DNA of 64,000 bases from an uncultured Mollicutes bacterium (GCA_945936135.1 CAMESG010000006.1:1-64000), one strand, 5' to 3'. Counted from the first letter of the stretch, positions 50,777-60,364 are shown. Translations and numbers: made by a program. Notes: a model not told the origin generated them from the letters alone.

Positions 50777-52380
50777 GGTTCCTCTTCCATTCTCTTGGCC
50801 GCGGGGACTTTTGGGAGTCCTGGCATCGTCATCACGTTGCCGGTCAAGGGGATCACGAAGTTGGCGCCGGCGCTAAGCCTCACCTCGCGGATATGGACCG
50901 TGAAGTTCCTTGGCGCGCCCAAGACCTTTGGATCATCGCTTAAGGAAGCCGGGGTCTTGGCCATGCAGATATAGGCATCGGAGAAGCCAAGACGATCGTA
51001 TTCTTCGAGTTGTTTCAAGGCCGTTTCCTCGTATTGGACCTCGCTTGCGTGGTAGATTTCCTTGCAAATCGTGAAGATCTTTTCCTTCAACGGCATGTGA
51101 CGATCGTAAATCGGGCGATAGAAGGAGGGTTCTTCCTTCAACAAACGCACGACTTGTCTTGCCAAATCCTTCGCCCCATCTCCTCCTTTTAGATAGCCAT
51201 CTAGGAAGGAATAGGCGATATCTCTTTCCTCGCACCACTTTTCCAAGAAGGCGACTTCTTCTTCGCTATCCTGAGCAAAATGGTTGATCGCGACGATGAA
51301 GGGGACGCCGTATTTTTTGATGTTCTCGATATGGGCTTCTAGATTCACCACGCCCTTGGACAAGGCGTCCACATTTGGGGTCGCAAGATCTTCAAACAAG
51401 GCGCCTCCGTGCATCTTCAACGCGCGGATCGTCGCGACCAAGACGACGGCATCCGGATGTAAGTTCCCTTCTTGGCATTTGATGTCCAAGAACTTCTCGG
51501 CGCCTAGATCCGCCCCAAAGCCCGCCTCGGTCACGGTGATCGGGGCCAAATGCAAAGCAAGGTTCGTCGCGATGATCGAGTTGCATCCATGCGCGATGTT
51601 CGCGAAAGGTCCGCCGTGGATCAAGCAGGGGTTCCCTTCTAAGGTCTGCACCAAATTCGGAAGCAAGGCCTTCTTCATGAGTTTCATGATCGCGTGGGTG
51701 ATCTTTAGGTCCTTCACGGTCACGGGCTTGCCTTCATAGGTATAGGCGACGATGATTTTGCCGATCCGATCCAGGAAATCTTCTTCGTTTCTCGCTAGGC
51801 AAAGGATCGCCATGAGCTCGCTTGCCACGGTGATTTGGAATTCTTCGTGACGTTCGGGGCTCTTCGCGCCATTGCCTTTAAGCAAGACATCCCGAAGAAC
51901 GCGATCGTTCATGTCCAAGGCTCTTTTCCATACGACCTTTTCGGGATCGATATTCAACTCGTTCCCTTGGAACAATTCGTTATCGATAACCGCGGAGATC
52001 AAGTTGATGGAACTCGTTAAGGCGTGCATGTCCCCCGTGAAATGAAGGTTGATGTCTTCGCTAGGAACGACGCTTGCCTTTCCGCCGCCGGTCGCGCCGC
52101 CTTTGATGCCAAAGACGGGGCCAAGGCTAGGTTCGCGAAGGCAAAGCAAAGCTTTTTGATCGATCTTGCCAAAGCCTTCCGCCAAGGCGATCGAGGTCGT
52201 GGTCTTGCCCTCCCCCGCCTTCGTTGGGGTGATCGCGGTCACCAAGACCAACTTCCCAACGGGGTTCTTCTCCGCTTCTTTTAAGAAAGCGCAAGAGATT
52301 TTGGCTTTGTCGTTCCCATAAGGTTCCAAGGCTTCTAGGGGGATCCCCGCCTTCTTGGCAATTTCTTGAATCGGTAACAT
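50770..52380 (-). CDS. fhs: Formate-tetrahydrofolate ligase
   Basis: 536 residues. VTAITPTKAGEGKTTTSIAL is the ATP-binding loop and EPSLGPVFGIKGGATGGGKA the substrate region; the length is slightly short but normal. It makes 10-formyl-tetrahydrofolate from formate and ATP, feeding purine synthesis and Met-tRNA formylation. It is followed by DUF951 and preceded by miaA with 14 bases between, in a long minus-strand run. Confidence 0.95.
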   Translation of the reverse strand: MLPIQEIAKKAGIPLEALEPYGNDKAKISCAFLKEAEKNPVGKLVLVTAITPTKAGEGKTTTSIALAEGFGKIDQKALLCLREPSLGPVFGIKGGATGGGKASVVPSEDINLHFTGDMHALTSSINLISAVIDNELFQGNELNIDPEKVVWKRALDMNDRVLRDVLLKGNGAKSPERHEEFQITVASELMAILCLARNEEDFLDRIGKIIVAYTYEGKPVTVKDLKITHAIMKLMKKALLPNLVQTLEGNPCLIHGGPFANIAHGCNSIIATNLALHLAPITVTEAGFGADLGAEKFLDIKCQEGNLHPDAVVLVATIRALKMHGGALFEDLATPNVDALSKGVVNLEAHIENIKKYGVPFIVAINHFAQDSEEEVAFLEKWCEERDIAYSFLDGYLKGGDGAKDLARQVVRLLKEEPSFYRPIYDRHMPLKEKIFTICKEIYHASEVQYEETALKQLEEYDRLGFSDAYICMAKTPASLSDDPKVLGAPRNFTVHIREVRLSAGANFVIPLTGNVMTMPGLPKVPAAKRMEEEPW

Positions 52381-52394
52381 AGGCTAACGCTCCT

Positions 52395-53273
52395 TTATTT
52401 ACTTTCGCTTAATGCGTTGAGGATATCTTGTTCATCCTTCACCCAAATCACGGGGAATTGATGACGGAAGAAGGTTTCTTGTCGCTTCACGTAATGACGC
52501 GTCGCGAGTTTGATGTCTTCCTTGCATTCTTCTAGGCTCTTCGCCCCATCAAGATAGGGGAGGAGTTCCTTCACCCCGATCGCCTGGAAGGCATGAGGGG
52601 TTCTGCCGTATTTTTGAATCAAGGCGAGATCTTCTTCAACGAGCCCTTCCTCGAACATCTCTTCTACCCTTTGCTCGACGCGTTGATACAAAGGGGCGCG
52701 TTCTTTTTCAAGGGCGAAGAAGCGGACATCGAACAAAGGTTCATGTCTTTGTTCTTTTTCGATGTCGCTTTTCTTTTTGCCGGTCGTCAAATAGATCTCG
52801 ATTGCCCTACGAACGCGGATGCGGTTGTTTGGATGGATCGCTTTCGCCGCGTCAGGATCGATATCCACTAATTTATCGTAGAGCTCTTGATCACTTAAAG
52901 AATCATAGGAAGACATGTCGACTTTCGTCGGTTCTTCTTCAAACGAATAATCGTATAAGCCGGCGCGAAGATATAGCCCCGTGCCTCCCGCGATGATCGC
53001 GACCTTGCCTTCTTTTTCAACTTCTTGGAGGGTCCTTCTTAAATCGAGTTGATATTCCGCGACGGAATAATCATGATCCAAGGGAACGAAGTCAAAAAGC
53101 AAATGAGGAACCATGGCCCTTTCTTCAGGGGTCGGCTTTGCCGTTGCGATATTGAGCTCTTGGTAGACTTGAAAAGCGTCCGCGTTGATCACGACCCCAT
53201 TAAGTTTTCGGGCAAGGGAAATCGCGATCTTGCTCTTCCCCGACGCCGTTGGACCCGTCAAGACCAAGATCAT
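52395..53273 (-). CDS. miaA: tRNA dimethylallyltransferase
   Basis: 292 residues. LVLTGPTASGKSKIAISLA is the P-loop, INADAFQVYQELNIATAKPT and VPHLLFDFVPLDHDYSVAEY are the family motifs, and AGGTGLYLRAGLYDY follows. It adds a prenyl group to A37 of tRNAs reading UNN codons. MiaB, encoded immediately upstream with a four-base overlap, then adds the methylthio group, so both steps of ms2i6A synthesis are co-expressed. Confidence 0.95.
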   Translation of the reverse strand: MILVLTGPTASGKSKIAISLARKLNGVVINADAFQVYQELNIATAKPTPEERAMVPHLLFDFVPLDHDYSVAEYQLDLRRTLQEVEKEGKVAIIAGGTGLYLRAGLYDYSFEEEPTKVDMSSYDSLSDQELYDKLVDIDPDAAKAIHPNNRIRVRRAIEIYLTTGKKKSDIEKEQRHEPLFDVRFFALEKERAPLYQRVEQRVEEMFEEGLVEEDLALIQKYGRTPHAFQAIGVKELLPYLDGAKSLEECKEDIKLATRHYVKRQETFFRHQFPVIWVKDEQDILNALSESK

Positions 53274-55018
53274 TCAAAGAAGGCCTCCGCTTCAAGTAGC
53301 AAGGGTTCTAGATCCTTCTTCCTTGCCTCCAAATTCAAGACGAGAGGATCCTCTTGATAGGCTTTTTCCAGGGCTTTTGCGTGGTTTCTTTCTTTGATGA
53401 AAGCCGCATCGTCCCCGTCTTTAACGGCGTTCTGCATGCTTTCTTTGGCCTTGAGGATTTCTTGCTTGAGTTCGTTTAACGCCAAAGATTCTTCGACCGC
53501 TTTCTTGGCAAGAAGGTATTCTTTCGCCGGGGCTTCGCTTAGAAGCAATCTCCCCGCGCGCTTGGCTAACGCAAGAATGGGATCGTCGACCAAGGTGCCC
53601 TTCATGGAGAAGGCGTGGTCTTCTTCGACCAAGACGTTGACGATGCACCCCTTCAAGGCCTTTGGCCCTTTGAAGTGGACAAGTTTTCCATTCTCCGCGT
53701 AACCCGAAAGGAAGTCTGGGTCCTTTTTGGATGGTCCATCGACGAGAATCGAATAGACGTGCCCAAGCATTTGGGAACTATGGAAGGTGACGCCTTCTTC
53801 GACCGCTTTCAAGAGACGGTTGAAGCGTTCTTTCTTGACCTCCATCGCGACGTCGTCCTTCATCTTCGCCGCCGGGGTGCCCTTACGAGGCGAATAGATG
53901 AAGGTGAAGGCCGCGTCGTACTTGACTTCGTTGACCAGGCTTAACGTATCTTCAAACTGCTCTTCCGTTTCGCCAGGGAAGCCGACGATGATGTCCGTTG
54001 TGATCGCGCAGCCAGGGATCTTGGTTTTGATCTTGTTCACCAAGGCTAAATAGTCTTCCCTGCTATAGCGACGGCCCATGATGCGGAGCATCGAGGTCGA
54101 ACCCGATTGGACGGGAAGATGGATGCAAGGCATGATGTTCTTGTTTTTCGCGATCACATCGAGCATCTCGTCGGAAAAATCCCAAGGGTGGCTCGTCATG
54201 AAGCGAAGGCGCGGAATCCCTAGATCCGCGACCTCTTGGAGAATGGTCGCAAAGCTCGTCCCGTCCTTGAAGTCCTTGCCATAGCTATTGACGTTTTGCC
54301 CAAGTAAGGTGATCTCTTGATAGCCTTCTTCGATCAGGGCCTTGCATTCTTTCAAGATATCTTCCTTGGCCCTGCTCCGTTCTCTGCCCCTCGTATAAGG
54401 GACGATGCAGTAGGTGCAGAATTTATCGCACCCATAGGTGATGTTCACGAAGGCCTTATAGGAATCCAAACGGGTGGAAGGCAAGTTCTCGACGATGTCC
54501 CCGGGATAGGAAACGATGTCGACGATGTCTTTCTTCCGTTCCAACGCCTCGGCGATCAAATTCAAAAGGTTCGATAGGTTATGGGTTCCAAAGATCAAAT
54601 TGACGTAAGGATAGGAGGCCTTCACGGCTTTCGCGACCCCCTCTTCTTGCATCATGCATCCGCAGACGGCAAGGAAAAAGGAAGGATCGGCCTTGCGGTT
54701 GGCCTTGAATTTGCCGATCTCGCCATAGACCTTCTCTTCGGCGTTCTCTCTGACCGCACAGGTATTGATGATCACTAGACCCGCTTCAGCTTCGACGTCG
54801 GTCCGTGTCATCCCCGCGAGTTCGAGATAGCCTGCCATCACTTCTTCATCGCGCACGTTGCCTTGGCAGCCAAAGGTTTTGATGAAGTATTTACGGCCTT
54901 GTCCAAACGCTTTGACGCTTTCAGGGACAACAGCATCTTCGCGGATGGTCTTCGGATCAAGGCGCTTGGTACGAGCCTTCGATAAGTCAGGGAGAGATTT
55001 ATAAATGGTGCGTGACAT
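53270..55018 (-). CDS. miaB: MiaB methylthiotransferase with fused YlbF-like C-terminal domain
   Basis: About 582 residues, longer than the usual 440-510. The UPF0004 domain (about 45-165) has KTFGCQGNVRDEE, VINTCAVRENAEEK and AVCGCMMQEEG with the first three cluster Cys. The radical-SAM motif is YGCDKFCTYCIVPYTRG. A TRAM domain lies near 400-470. The last 90 residues (PAKEYLLAKKAVEESLALNE onward, with YQEDPLVLNLEARKKDLEPL) look like a YlbF/YmcA domain. In Bacillus, ymcA follows miaB as a separate gene and its product acts with YlbF and YaaT on RNase Y. Start at 55018; it overlaps ymdB by 20 bases. Confidence 0.85.
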   Translation of the reverse strand: MSRTIYKSLPDLSKARTKRLDPKTIREDAVVPESVKAFGQGRKYFIKTFGCQGNVRDEEVMAGYLELAGMTRTDVEAEAGLVIINTCAVRENAEEKVYGEIGKFKANRKADPSFFLAVCGCMMQEEGVAKAVKASYPYVNLIFGTHNLSNLLNLIAEALERKKDIVDIVSYPGDIVENLPSTRLDSYKAFVNITYGCDKFCTYCIVPYTRGRERSRAKEDILKECKALIEEGYQEITLLGQNVNSYGKDFKDGTSFATILQEVADLGIPRLRFMTSHPWDFSDEMLDVIAKNKNIMPCIHLPVQSGSTSMLRIMGRRYSREDYLALVNKIKTKIPGCAITTDIIVGFPGETEEQFEDTLSLVNEVKYDAAFTFIYSPRKGTPAAKMKDDVAMEVKKERFNRLLKAVEEGVTFHSSQMLGHVYSILVDGPSKKDPDFLSGYAENGKLVHFKGPKALKGCIVNVLVEEDHAFSMKGTLVDDPILALAKRAGRLLLSEAPAKEYLLAKKAVEESLALNELKQEILKAKESMQNAVKDGDDAAFIKERNHAKALEKAYQEDPLVLNLEARKKDLEPLLLEAEAFFE

Positions 55019-55802
55019 GGTTGAACTCCTTTCCATCTAAGAAGCGCATGGGCTCAACGGAAGAGCACTTGCCCGTCAAAGGATCGATGCGCAACAAGAC
55101 GCAATCGATCTCGGCAGGCCCATCTTCTGCAATCGCGAAGCGGTTGCCCTTCTTGTACAAAAGCGCATCGAGGATCGAATCCGGGCGATAACCGATGATC
55201 CCATCCTGCATCCCGCAATAGCCGACATCGGTCAAGAAACCGGAACCTTCGATAATGCAAGGATCCGCGGTTTGAACGTGGGTGTGGGTTCCGATCACCG
55301 CGGAGACCCTGCCTTTGAAGGCTTCCAAAAGCATCTTCTTTTCCGAGGTCGAATCCGCATGGAAATCGACGATCCGGACGCTCGCCTCTGGATCAAGCGC
55401 GTCTTCTAACGCTTCGAAAGGAGAATCGACTTCTTCTTTCATGAAGGCTTGGCCCAAAAGATTGACGACTTGGATCGAGGTACCGCCTAGATCGAAGGTC
55501 AAGGATCCGCTTCCGAGGAAGTAGGTCGGCAAATTCAAAGGCCGAACGAGTTGCTCGGCCTCTTCGATGTAATCGTCGATCTGATCGCGTCCGTGGTAAT
55601 GGTTGCCTAGAGTGACGCAATCAACCCCCAAGGCCAAAAGGCGGCGGTATTCCTTGTAGGTCAAGCCGCTGCCCTTGCAGGTATTCTCCCCGTTGACGAT
55701 CACGAAGTCGGCACCGAGGGCTTTCTTTAGACGCGGAAGGTGCTGCTCCAAAGCCTCTAGGCCAATCTCGCCGACGACATCGCCAAAGAAGAGAACGTTC
55801 AT
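54999..55802 (-). CDS. ymdB: YmdB-type metallophosphoesterase
   Basis: 267 residues. NVLFFGDVVGEIGLEAL, VIVNGENTCKGSGLT, VTLGNHYHGRDQI, FHADSTSEKKML and IGTHTHVQTADP are the conserved blocks with the metal ligands. YmdB hydrolyses cyclic mononucleotides and influences RNase Y, biofilm and sporulation in Bacillus. Here it lies between rny (four bases upstream) and miaB. The start at 55802 replaces a longer unsupported frame. Confidence 0.92.
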   Translation of the reverse strand: MNVLFFGDVVGEIGLEALEQHLPRLKKALGADFVIVNGENTCKGSGLTYKEYRRLLALGVDCVTLGNHYHGRDQIDDYIEEAEQLVRPLNLPTYFLGSGSLTFDLGGTSIQVVNLLGQAFMKEEVDSPFEALEDALDPEASVRIVDFHADSTSEKKMLLEAFKGRVSAVIGTHTHVQTADPCIIEGSGFLTDVGYCGMQDGIIGYRPDSILDALLYKKGNRFAIAEDGPAEIDCVLLRIDPLTGKCSSVEPMRFLDGKEFNHVTHHL

Positions 55803-55806
55803 AGGC

Positions 55807-57399
55807 TTACTTCGCGATCTCCTGCGCGCGGTATTCGCGAATGACCGCGACCTTGATTTGGCCAGGATAGGTGACGTTATGCTCGATGTTGTCGCGGATG
55901 TCCTGGGCCATCTTGACGGCTTCGGCATCGCTCACCTTATCCGGCAAGACGATGACGCGGACTTCGCGACCCGATTGCATGGCATACGCCTGAGCGACGC
56001 CATCGTAGCTCTTGGCGATCGTTTCCAAGGCTTCGATGCGTTTGACGTAGGTTTCTAGGGTTTCCGAACGCGCGCCGGGACGGGCGGCGCTAAGGGTATC
56101 TGCGGCGGCGACCAAGTAAGAGATCACGCAGGTCGCAGGGACATCGCCGTGGTGGCTTTGGATCGCGTTGCAAACAACGTCGTTCTCGCCGCACTTCCGC
56201 GCGATTTCATAGCCCAATTGGACGTGGGTGCCTTCTTGTTCGAAATCGACCGATTTGCCGATGTCGTGGAGAAGACCCGCGCGACGGGCAAGGTTCGTAT
56301 CTAACCCGAGTTCCCCCGCCATAAGGCCGGCGAGATAGGCGACTTCCATCGAATGCATCAAGGCGTTTTGGCCATAGGAAGTACGGTAATGCAAACGCCC
56401 GATCAAGGGGACCAAGTCGCGATGCATGCGCGGCAAGCCGAGCTTGAAGATCGCTTCTTGTCCGTATTTCACGCAGGAATCATCGACTTCTTTTTTCACT
56501 TTCGCGACGACTTCTTCGATGCGGCCCGGTTGAATGCGGCCGTCTTTTACGAGGATTTCGAGGGATTTGCGCGCAATTTCGCGACGGATCGGATCGAAGC
56601 AGGAAACGGTGATCGCTTCCGGGGTATCGTCGATGACGAGATCGACGCCGAGTTGTTGTTCTAAGACGCGGATGTTGCGGCCTTCGCGTCCGATGATGCG
56701 GCCCTTCATCTCATCGTTAGGAAGGGCGACGACCGAGACGGTGCGTTCTGTGACGACGTCTTGGGCGTAGCGTTGGCAGGCGGAGACGAGCAAATCGATG
56801 GCGCGGGCTTGCGCGGTATCGCGGGCTTCGTCTTCCGCGTTCTTGATATAAGCGCTGATCTCCATCGCCATCTTGCTTTCGACGCGCTTCATGATCTCGT
56901 CATGGGCTTCGGCGATCGACATCCCGGAAACCTTCTCAAGTTCTTTGATGATGCTATCGATCTTCTCGTCCAATTCTTCCTTGCGCTTCTTCTGAAGTTC
57001 GAGTTGGCGATCAAGGGAGGCGTTCTTCTGTTCGATGCTTTCCGCGCGGCGAAGCAATTGGGCTTCGCGCTCGGTGAAAGCGTCCATGCGCATGTCGAGC
57101 TTTTGCTGCTCGGAAGCGATTTCCGCCTTGCGCTGGCGGGTGTAATTGTCCGTTTCCTGCTTAGTTTCGAAAGCGGTTTGCTTCGCGTCAAGCTGGGCGT
57201 TTTTGATGATGCGATCGGCTTTGTAGTTCGCATCCTTGATGATGTTGTCGGCTTTGCGGGTTGCCGTAGAACCCTTGCGTCTTCCAAGCAAGAAGACAAT
57301 GAGAACCGTGATGCCGGCGGCAATGGCAGCGGCAGCGACCGCGACGATGATCACGTGCCAGACTTCAATTTGCGTGGCAAATAGGGTCAGGGTAGACAT
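55807..57399 (-). CDS. rny: Ribonuclease Y
   Basis: 530 residues. An N-terminal membrane helix (VIIVAVAAAAIAAGITVLIV) is followed by a long Lys/Glu/Ala-rich coiled coil (about 45-200), a KH domain with GRIIGREGRNIRVLEQQLG, and an HD domain with LLHDIGKSVDFE and IQSHHGDV. It starts mRNA decay as a membrane-bound endonuclease. AAAGGAG precedes the ATG. It is the first gene of the rny-ymdB-miaB-miaA-fhs run. Confidence 0.95.
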   Translation of the reverse strand: MSTLTLFATQIEVWHVIIVAVAAAAIAAGITVLIVFLLGRRKGSTATRKADNIIKDANYKADRIIKNAQLDAKQTAFETKQETDNYTRQRKAEIASEQQKLDMRMDAFTEREAQLLRRAESIEQKNASLDRQLELQKKRKEELDEKIDSIIKELEKVSGMSIAEAHDEIMKRVESKMAMEISAYIKNAEDEARDTAQARAIDLLVSACQRYAQDVVTERTVSVVALPNDEMKGRIIGREGRNIRVLEQQLGVDLVIDDTPEAITVSCFDPIRREIARKSLEILVKDGRIQPGRIEEVVAKVKKEVDDSCVKYGQEAIFKLGLPRMHRDLVPLIGRLHYRTSYGQNALMHSMEVAYLAGLMAGELGLDTNLARRAGLLHDIGKSVDFEQEGTHVQLGYEIARKCGENDVVCNAIQSHHGDVPATCVISYLVAAADTLSAARPGARSETLETYVKRIEALETIAKSYDGVAQAYAMQSGREVRVIVLPDKVSDAEAVKMAQDIRDNIEHNVTYPGQIKVAVIREYRAQEIAK

Positions 57400-57676
57400 A
57401 AAAATAGAACTCCTTTATTCCACCTCAAAGAACGTTGCGCCCTCGACAAAAACAATAGGGGAATATCACTTGCGGAAAAGATAATTCAATGTTTATCGAA
57501 TCCGTTAATTAAGACGTATTACGACCAAGTAAGGGAAGGCACTCTCTGAGTACGCAATTATTTTAACAACATTCCTTCCCTATTTATAGGGGGAGTTCTA
57601 AAACAGGGGAGGATCATAGGTAGCGAAGGCTGATGAAAAGAGGCAATTCCTCTTTTTTTCCTTGCAAAGATCGGAT
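57400..57676. other. Stretch upstream of rny
   Basis: No coding frame is supported. AAGGGAAGG (about 57532-57540) and CCTTCCCT (about 57570-57577) form a distant inverted repeat. AAAAGAGG, CAATT, CCTCTTTTTTT at about 57637-57659 is a terminator-like hairpin with T run on the plus strand, although no plus-strand gene precedes it. Confidence 0.4.
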
Positions 57677-57709
57677 GACAATTGCACGTGTCTCCCAAAA
57701 AGTTTGGAA

Positions 57710-57736
57710 ATGTCTACTTTTTTTGGTTACCAGTGC
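57710..57736 (+). repeat. Copy B of the 26-bp repeat shared with 19279-19304
   Basis: ATGTCTACTTTTTTTGGTTA continuing CCAGTGCA. It abuts the RHS remnant that begins a few bases later, and the other copy abuts the broken Fic gene region. Confidence 0.5.
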
Positions 57737-57739
57737 ACG

Positions 57740-58540
57740 CGACAGGGTGTCTGGTTTCCGTCGGATGCGATCTCGATTCTTCGGGCAACCCGACGAAGCA
57801 CCTCGACGGGTCGCTGGAAACCTTCGCTTTCACCGAATCCACCTTCACGAATGCATGGATCTCGGCGCTCAAAACTGCGACGGCGTCCTCGATTCGGACT
57901 TACTTCGACGAAGTGGGGCGACCAACGGTGAAGGAGATCGCCGACCAAGGGAACGCTCTGAGGAAGAGCTACATTTACAAAACGAATGGGGCGTTCGATA
58001 CGACGAGAATCGAAAGAGAAGTCAACTTCCTCGATCAAACCGCCCTTTACGGCTACGACCCCATGGGAAAAGTAACCTCGATCGGCTATTCGGGCGGGGC
58101 GAACGCCACGGCGCTGCCGAAGAGCAAGACCTACGTTTACGATCCGTTCGGGCGCCTCGTCTCATCCAAGCACGGGACCGCGAACCACGGCTATTCCTAC
58201 GACAAGGACGGAAACATCCTCGTAAAAGATGGCGTGACCTACACCTACGACGCCGCCTTCAAAGGGCGCCTTAGATCCAGGAACGACAACATGCTCCTCG
58301 AATACAACGACGCCTTGCTGGGCAACCGACCATAAAGACCATCGATTCCGCGAAGGGGTTCTTCGTCTCCAAGGTCAGCCACTTCCTGTTCAAGGGATAT
58401 TTCCACGACGAGGAGACGGGATTCTACTACCTCGAATCCCGCTACTACGACCCCGAACTCGCGAGGTTCATCTCGATCGACGAGGCTTCCAACCTTGTCG
58501 ATGCCATCCATCGATTTCTAAAAACTTCCTGCCCTCGTTG
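57740..58540 (+). pseudogene. RHS-repeat protein remnant
   Basis: A frame without a supported start carries RHS/YD-type repeats: FDEVGRPTVKEIADQGN, TALYGYDPMGKVTSIGYSGG, KTYVYDPFGRLVSS and GYSYDKDGNILVKDGVTYTY. It stops near 58335. After a short break the second frame has the RHS core end: FKGYFHDEETGFYYLESRYY, then DPELARFISIDEA, and decays. The middle of the protein is missing. RHS proteins are large secreted toxins or surface proteins. The remnant is GC-rich and bounded on the left by repeat copy B, which suggests damage by a mobile element. Confidence 0.75.
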
Positions 58541-58768
58541 TCATGCGGGCAGTTCCGCCGAAGCATCTTTTGCTTGTGCCATTGTGCCGAGCTTCGTCCA
58601 CCCGCCCCGCAAAATCACGAATGACAGTTGCGATTATGACGTCATGCCTAGAAGCCCATTGAATGTTCTGCGCCTATCGACAGCTAGCGCAATACAGCAA
58701 TGTCTTTCAAAAGGCTCTACTTTTGCAAAGATTTTTCTATATAATGCATTCATAGACAAGGAGTTCAT

Positions 58769-59065
58769 AGGAACAAATCCAATAAAACGACTTCCCTCGT
58801 TTGCGCCATCGTCGGCATTTCCCTCGCGGTGGTCTCCTTCTTCATTTTCACATTCCTCTCCATCCCTTCCTTCATTTTAGGGGTCATCGCCGTCGTGTTT
58901 TTCATAAAGAACAAGAAAGCCGGGAATCCAACGAGCGTCGCGGCTTTGGTCTGTGGCATCATCTCCATCATCCTCGGCCTCGTCGGCTTCGTTTCGATGA
59001 TCGTGAACATGATCATCATCGCCGGAAGCATCGAAAGCGCCACCGCCATCGCCCTTTTGATCTAA
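58769..59065 (+). CDS. DUF4190-like small membrane protein with missing start codon
   Basis: The frame from 58769 (RNKSNKTTSLVCAIVGISLA onward) gives about 98 residues with two or three membrane helices, IPSFILGVIAVVFFIKNKKAG between them, and NPTSVAALVCGIISIILGLV, as in DUF4190 proteins. AAGGAG stands five bases before codon AGG at 58769, exactly where ATG is expected. The next in-frame start, GTG at 58829, would cut into the first helix. A TATAAT box is near 58738-58743. The gene may be silenced by one base change or use an unusual start. Confidence 0.5.
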   Translation, partial: RNKSNKTTSLVCAIVGISLAVVSFFIFTFLSIPSFILGVIAVVFFIKNKKAGNPTSVAALVCGIISIILGLVGFVSMIVNMIIIAGSIESATAIALLI

Positions 59066-59077
59066 TCTTGAAAACGA

Positions 59078-59129
59078 AAAAAAGCCTTCGAGAAATCGAC
59101 GCAAAGCCCGATTTCGAGAAGGCCTTTTC
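59078..59129. terminator. Bidirectional terminator
   Basis: GCCTTCGAGAAATCG and CGATTTCGAGAAGGC form a 15-bp stem, with A run on the left and T run on the right. It serves the DUF4190-like gene and pfk, which converge. Confidence 0.85.
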
Positions 59130-59144
59130 TTTAATCGATGTCCA

Positions 59145-60317
59145 TCATTTATCCGTATAGGTGCAGTATTGGAACACCCCCATCGCATCAAGTTTCAAAG
59201 GCATATCGCCTTTTAACAAAGGCAAGAGGTAATTCGCGAACTTCCGATTCGGCAACCCATCTTCCCCAATCCAATCCAAAGGGAACATCCTTTCCTTGTC
59301 CGCGCATTCGCAGAACGGGTGCATATCCAAGGTGAAATGGAGCTTCTTCTCTTCGCTCCGGCGCAAGCCTAACATCACGCCCGAAACCCCGGAATACGCC
59401 TGATCGACCGCGGCTTCGCCAAGCCATTGGGCTTGATCGCTATCGACCTTGGAAATCGTATAGGGGATCGCGCGGCATAAGGTTCCAAAGACCTGGGCAC
59501 GCACGGGAACCCCAAGTCTCTCTTTGACGATCGCGCCCAAATGGAAGGCCACGCCTTCTTGGGCCTTATGGCCAAAGGAATCGACTTCGCCTAACCCAAG
59601 GGCAGGCAAGTTCAATCCTTCGGAGATCGCGACGAGGACGCAACCTCTCCGATCGTAGATCTCTTTGACTTTCGCTAAGAACTTCTCTTCGTCGAATTCG
59701 CTTTCCGGGAGCAAGAGGATGTCCGGGGTGCAAGGGGCCTTCAATAGACCGATGGACGCGGTCAACCAGCCCGCGTTCCTCCCTTGGATCTCGACGATGT
59801 TGACCTTGCCCCTAGGATAAGCAAGGGCATCCAAGGCAAAGCAAGCGAAAGTATTCATGACCGCGCGGCAGGCGGAAGGATAGCCCGGGCAGAAATCCGT
59901 GCCCATCAAGTCGTTATCGATGGTCTTGGGAACCCCGACGACCTTCAAGCCCCAATCCTTGAAATGCTCATGGAGGCGCATGCCCGTGTTCATCGAGTCG
60001 TTGCCCCCGTTGATGATAAGGTAATCGACGTCGTATTTGATAAGGGTGTCCTCGATCTTCTTCCAATGCTCAAAGTTTTCATCGATCTTATGGCGCGTGG
60101 AGCCTAAGGCCATGCCTGGGGTTTGACGCAGCAAGACCAAGCGGTTGTAGGGCAAGTCCGTGAGCTCGACCACGCGATCGCGGATCAAGCCGTCGATCCC
60201 ATGCAAGGCCCCATAGACTTTTAACCCCAAGTCCCGAGCGCGGCGGATGACCCCGTTCAGGGAAGAGTTGATGACGGTTGTCGGACCGCCAGATTGCAGA
60301 TAGAGAACAGATCCCAT
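59145..60317 (-). CDS. pfp: 6-phosphofructokinase, predicted pyrophosphate-dependent
   Basis: About 390 residues. LYLQSGGPTTVINSSL is the N-terminal phosphate-binding region. GGNDSMNTGMRL has Asp where ATP enzymes have Gly (GGDGS), and VPKTIDNDLMGTD has Lys in place of Gly; both changes mark the PPi-using type. PGYPSACRAV and IVEIQGRNAGWL bind fructose 6-phosphate. It phosphorylates fructose 6-phosphate reversibly with pyrophosphate, saving ATP. The start at 60317 has AGGAG upstream. It lies 47 bases after recA. Confidence 0.87.
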   Translation of the reverse strand: MGSVLYLQSGGPTTVINSSLNGVIRRARDLGLKVYGALHGIDGLIRDRVVELTDLPYNRLVLLRQTPGMALGSTRHKIDENFEHWKKIEDTLIKYDVDYLIINGGNDSMNTGMRLHEHFKDWGLKVVGVPKTIDNDLMGTDFCPGYPSACRAVMNTFACFALDALAYPRGKVNIVEIQGRNAGWLTASIGLLKAPCTPDILLLPESEFDEEKFLAKVKEIYDRRGCVLVAISEGLNLPALGLGEVDSFGHKAQEGVAFHLGAIVKERLGVPVRAQVFGTLCRAIPYTISKVDSDQAQWLGEAAVDQAYSGVSGVMLGLRRSEEKKLHFTLDMHPFCECADKERMFPLDWIGEDGLPNRKFANYLLPLLKGDMPLKLDAMGVFQYCTYTDK

Positions 60318-60364
60318 TGTTTCTACTCCTTTAAAGAAAAAAGGCGTGCAAAGACGCCTTGAAT

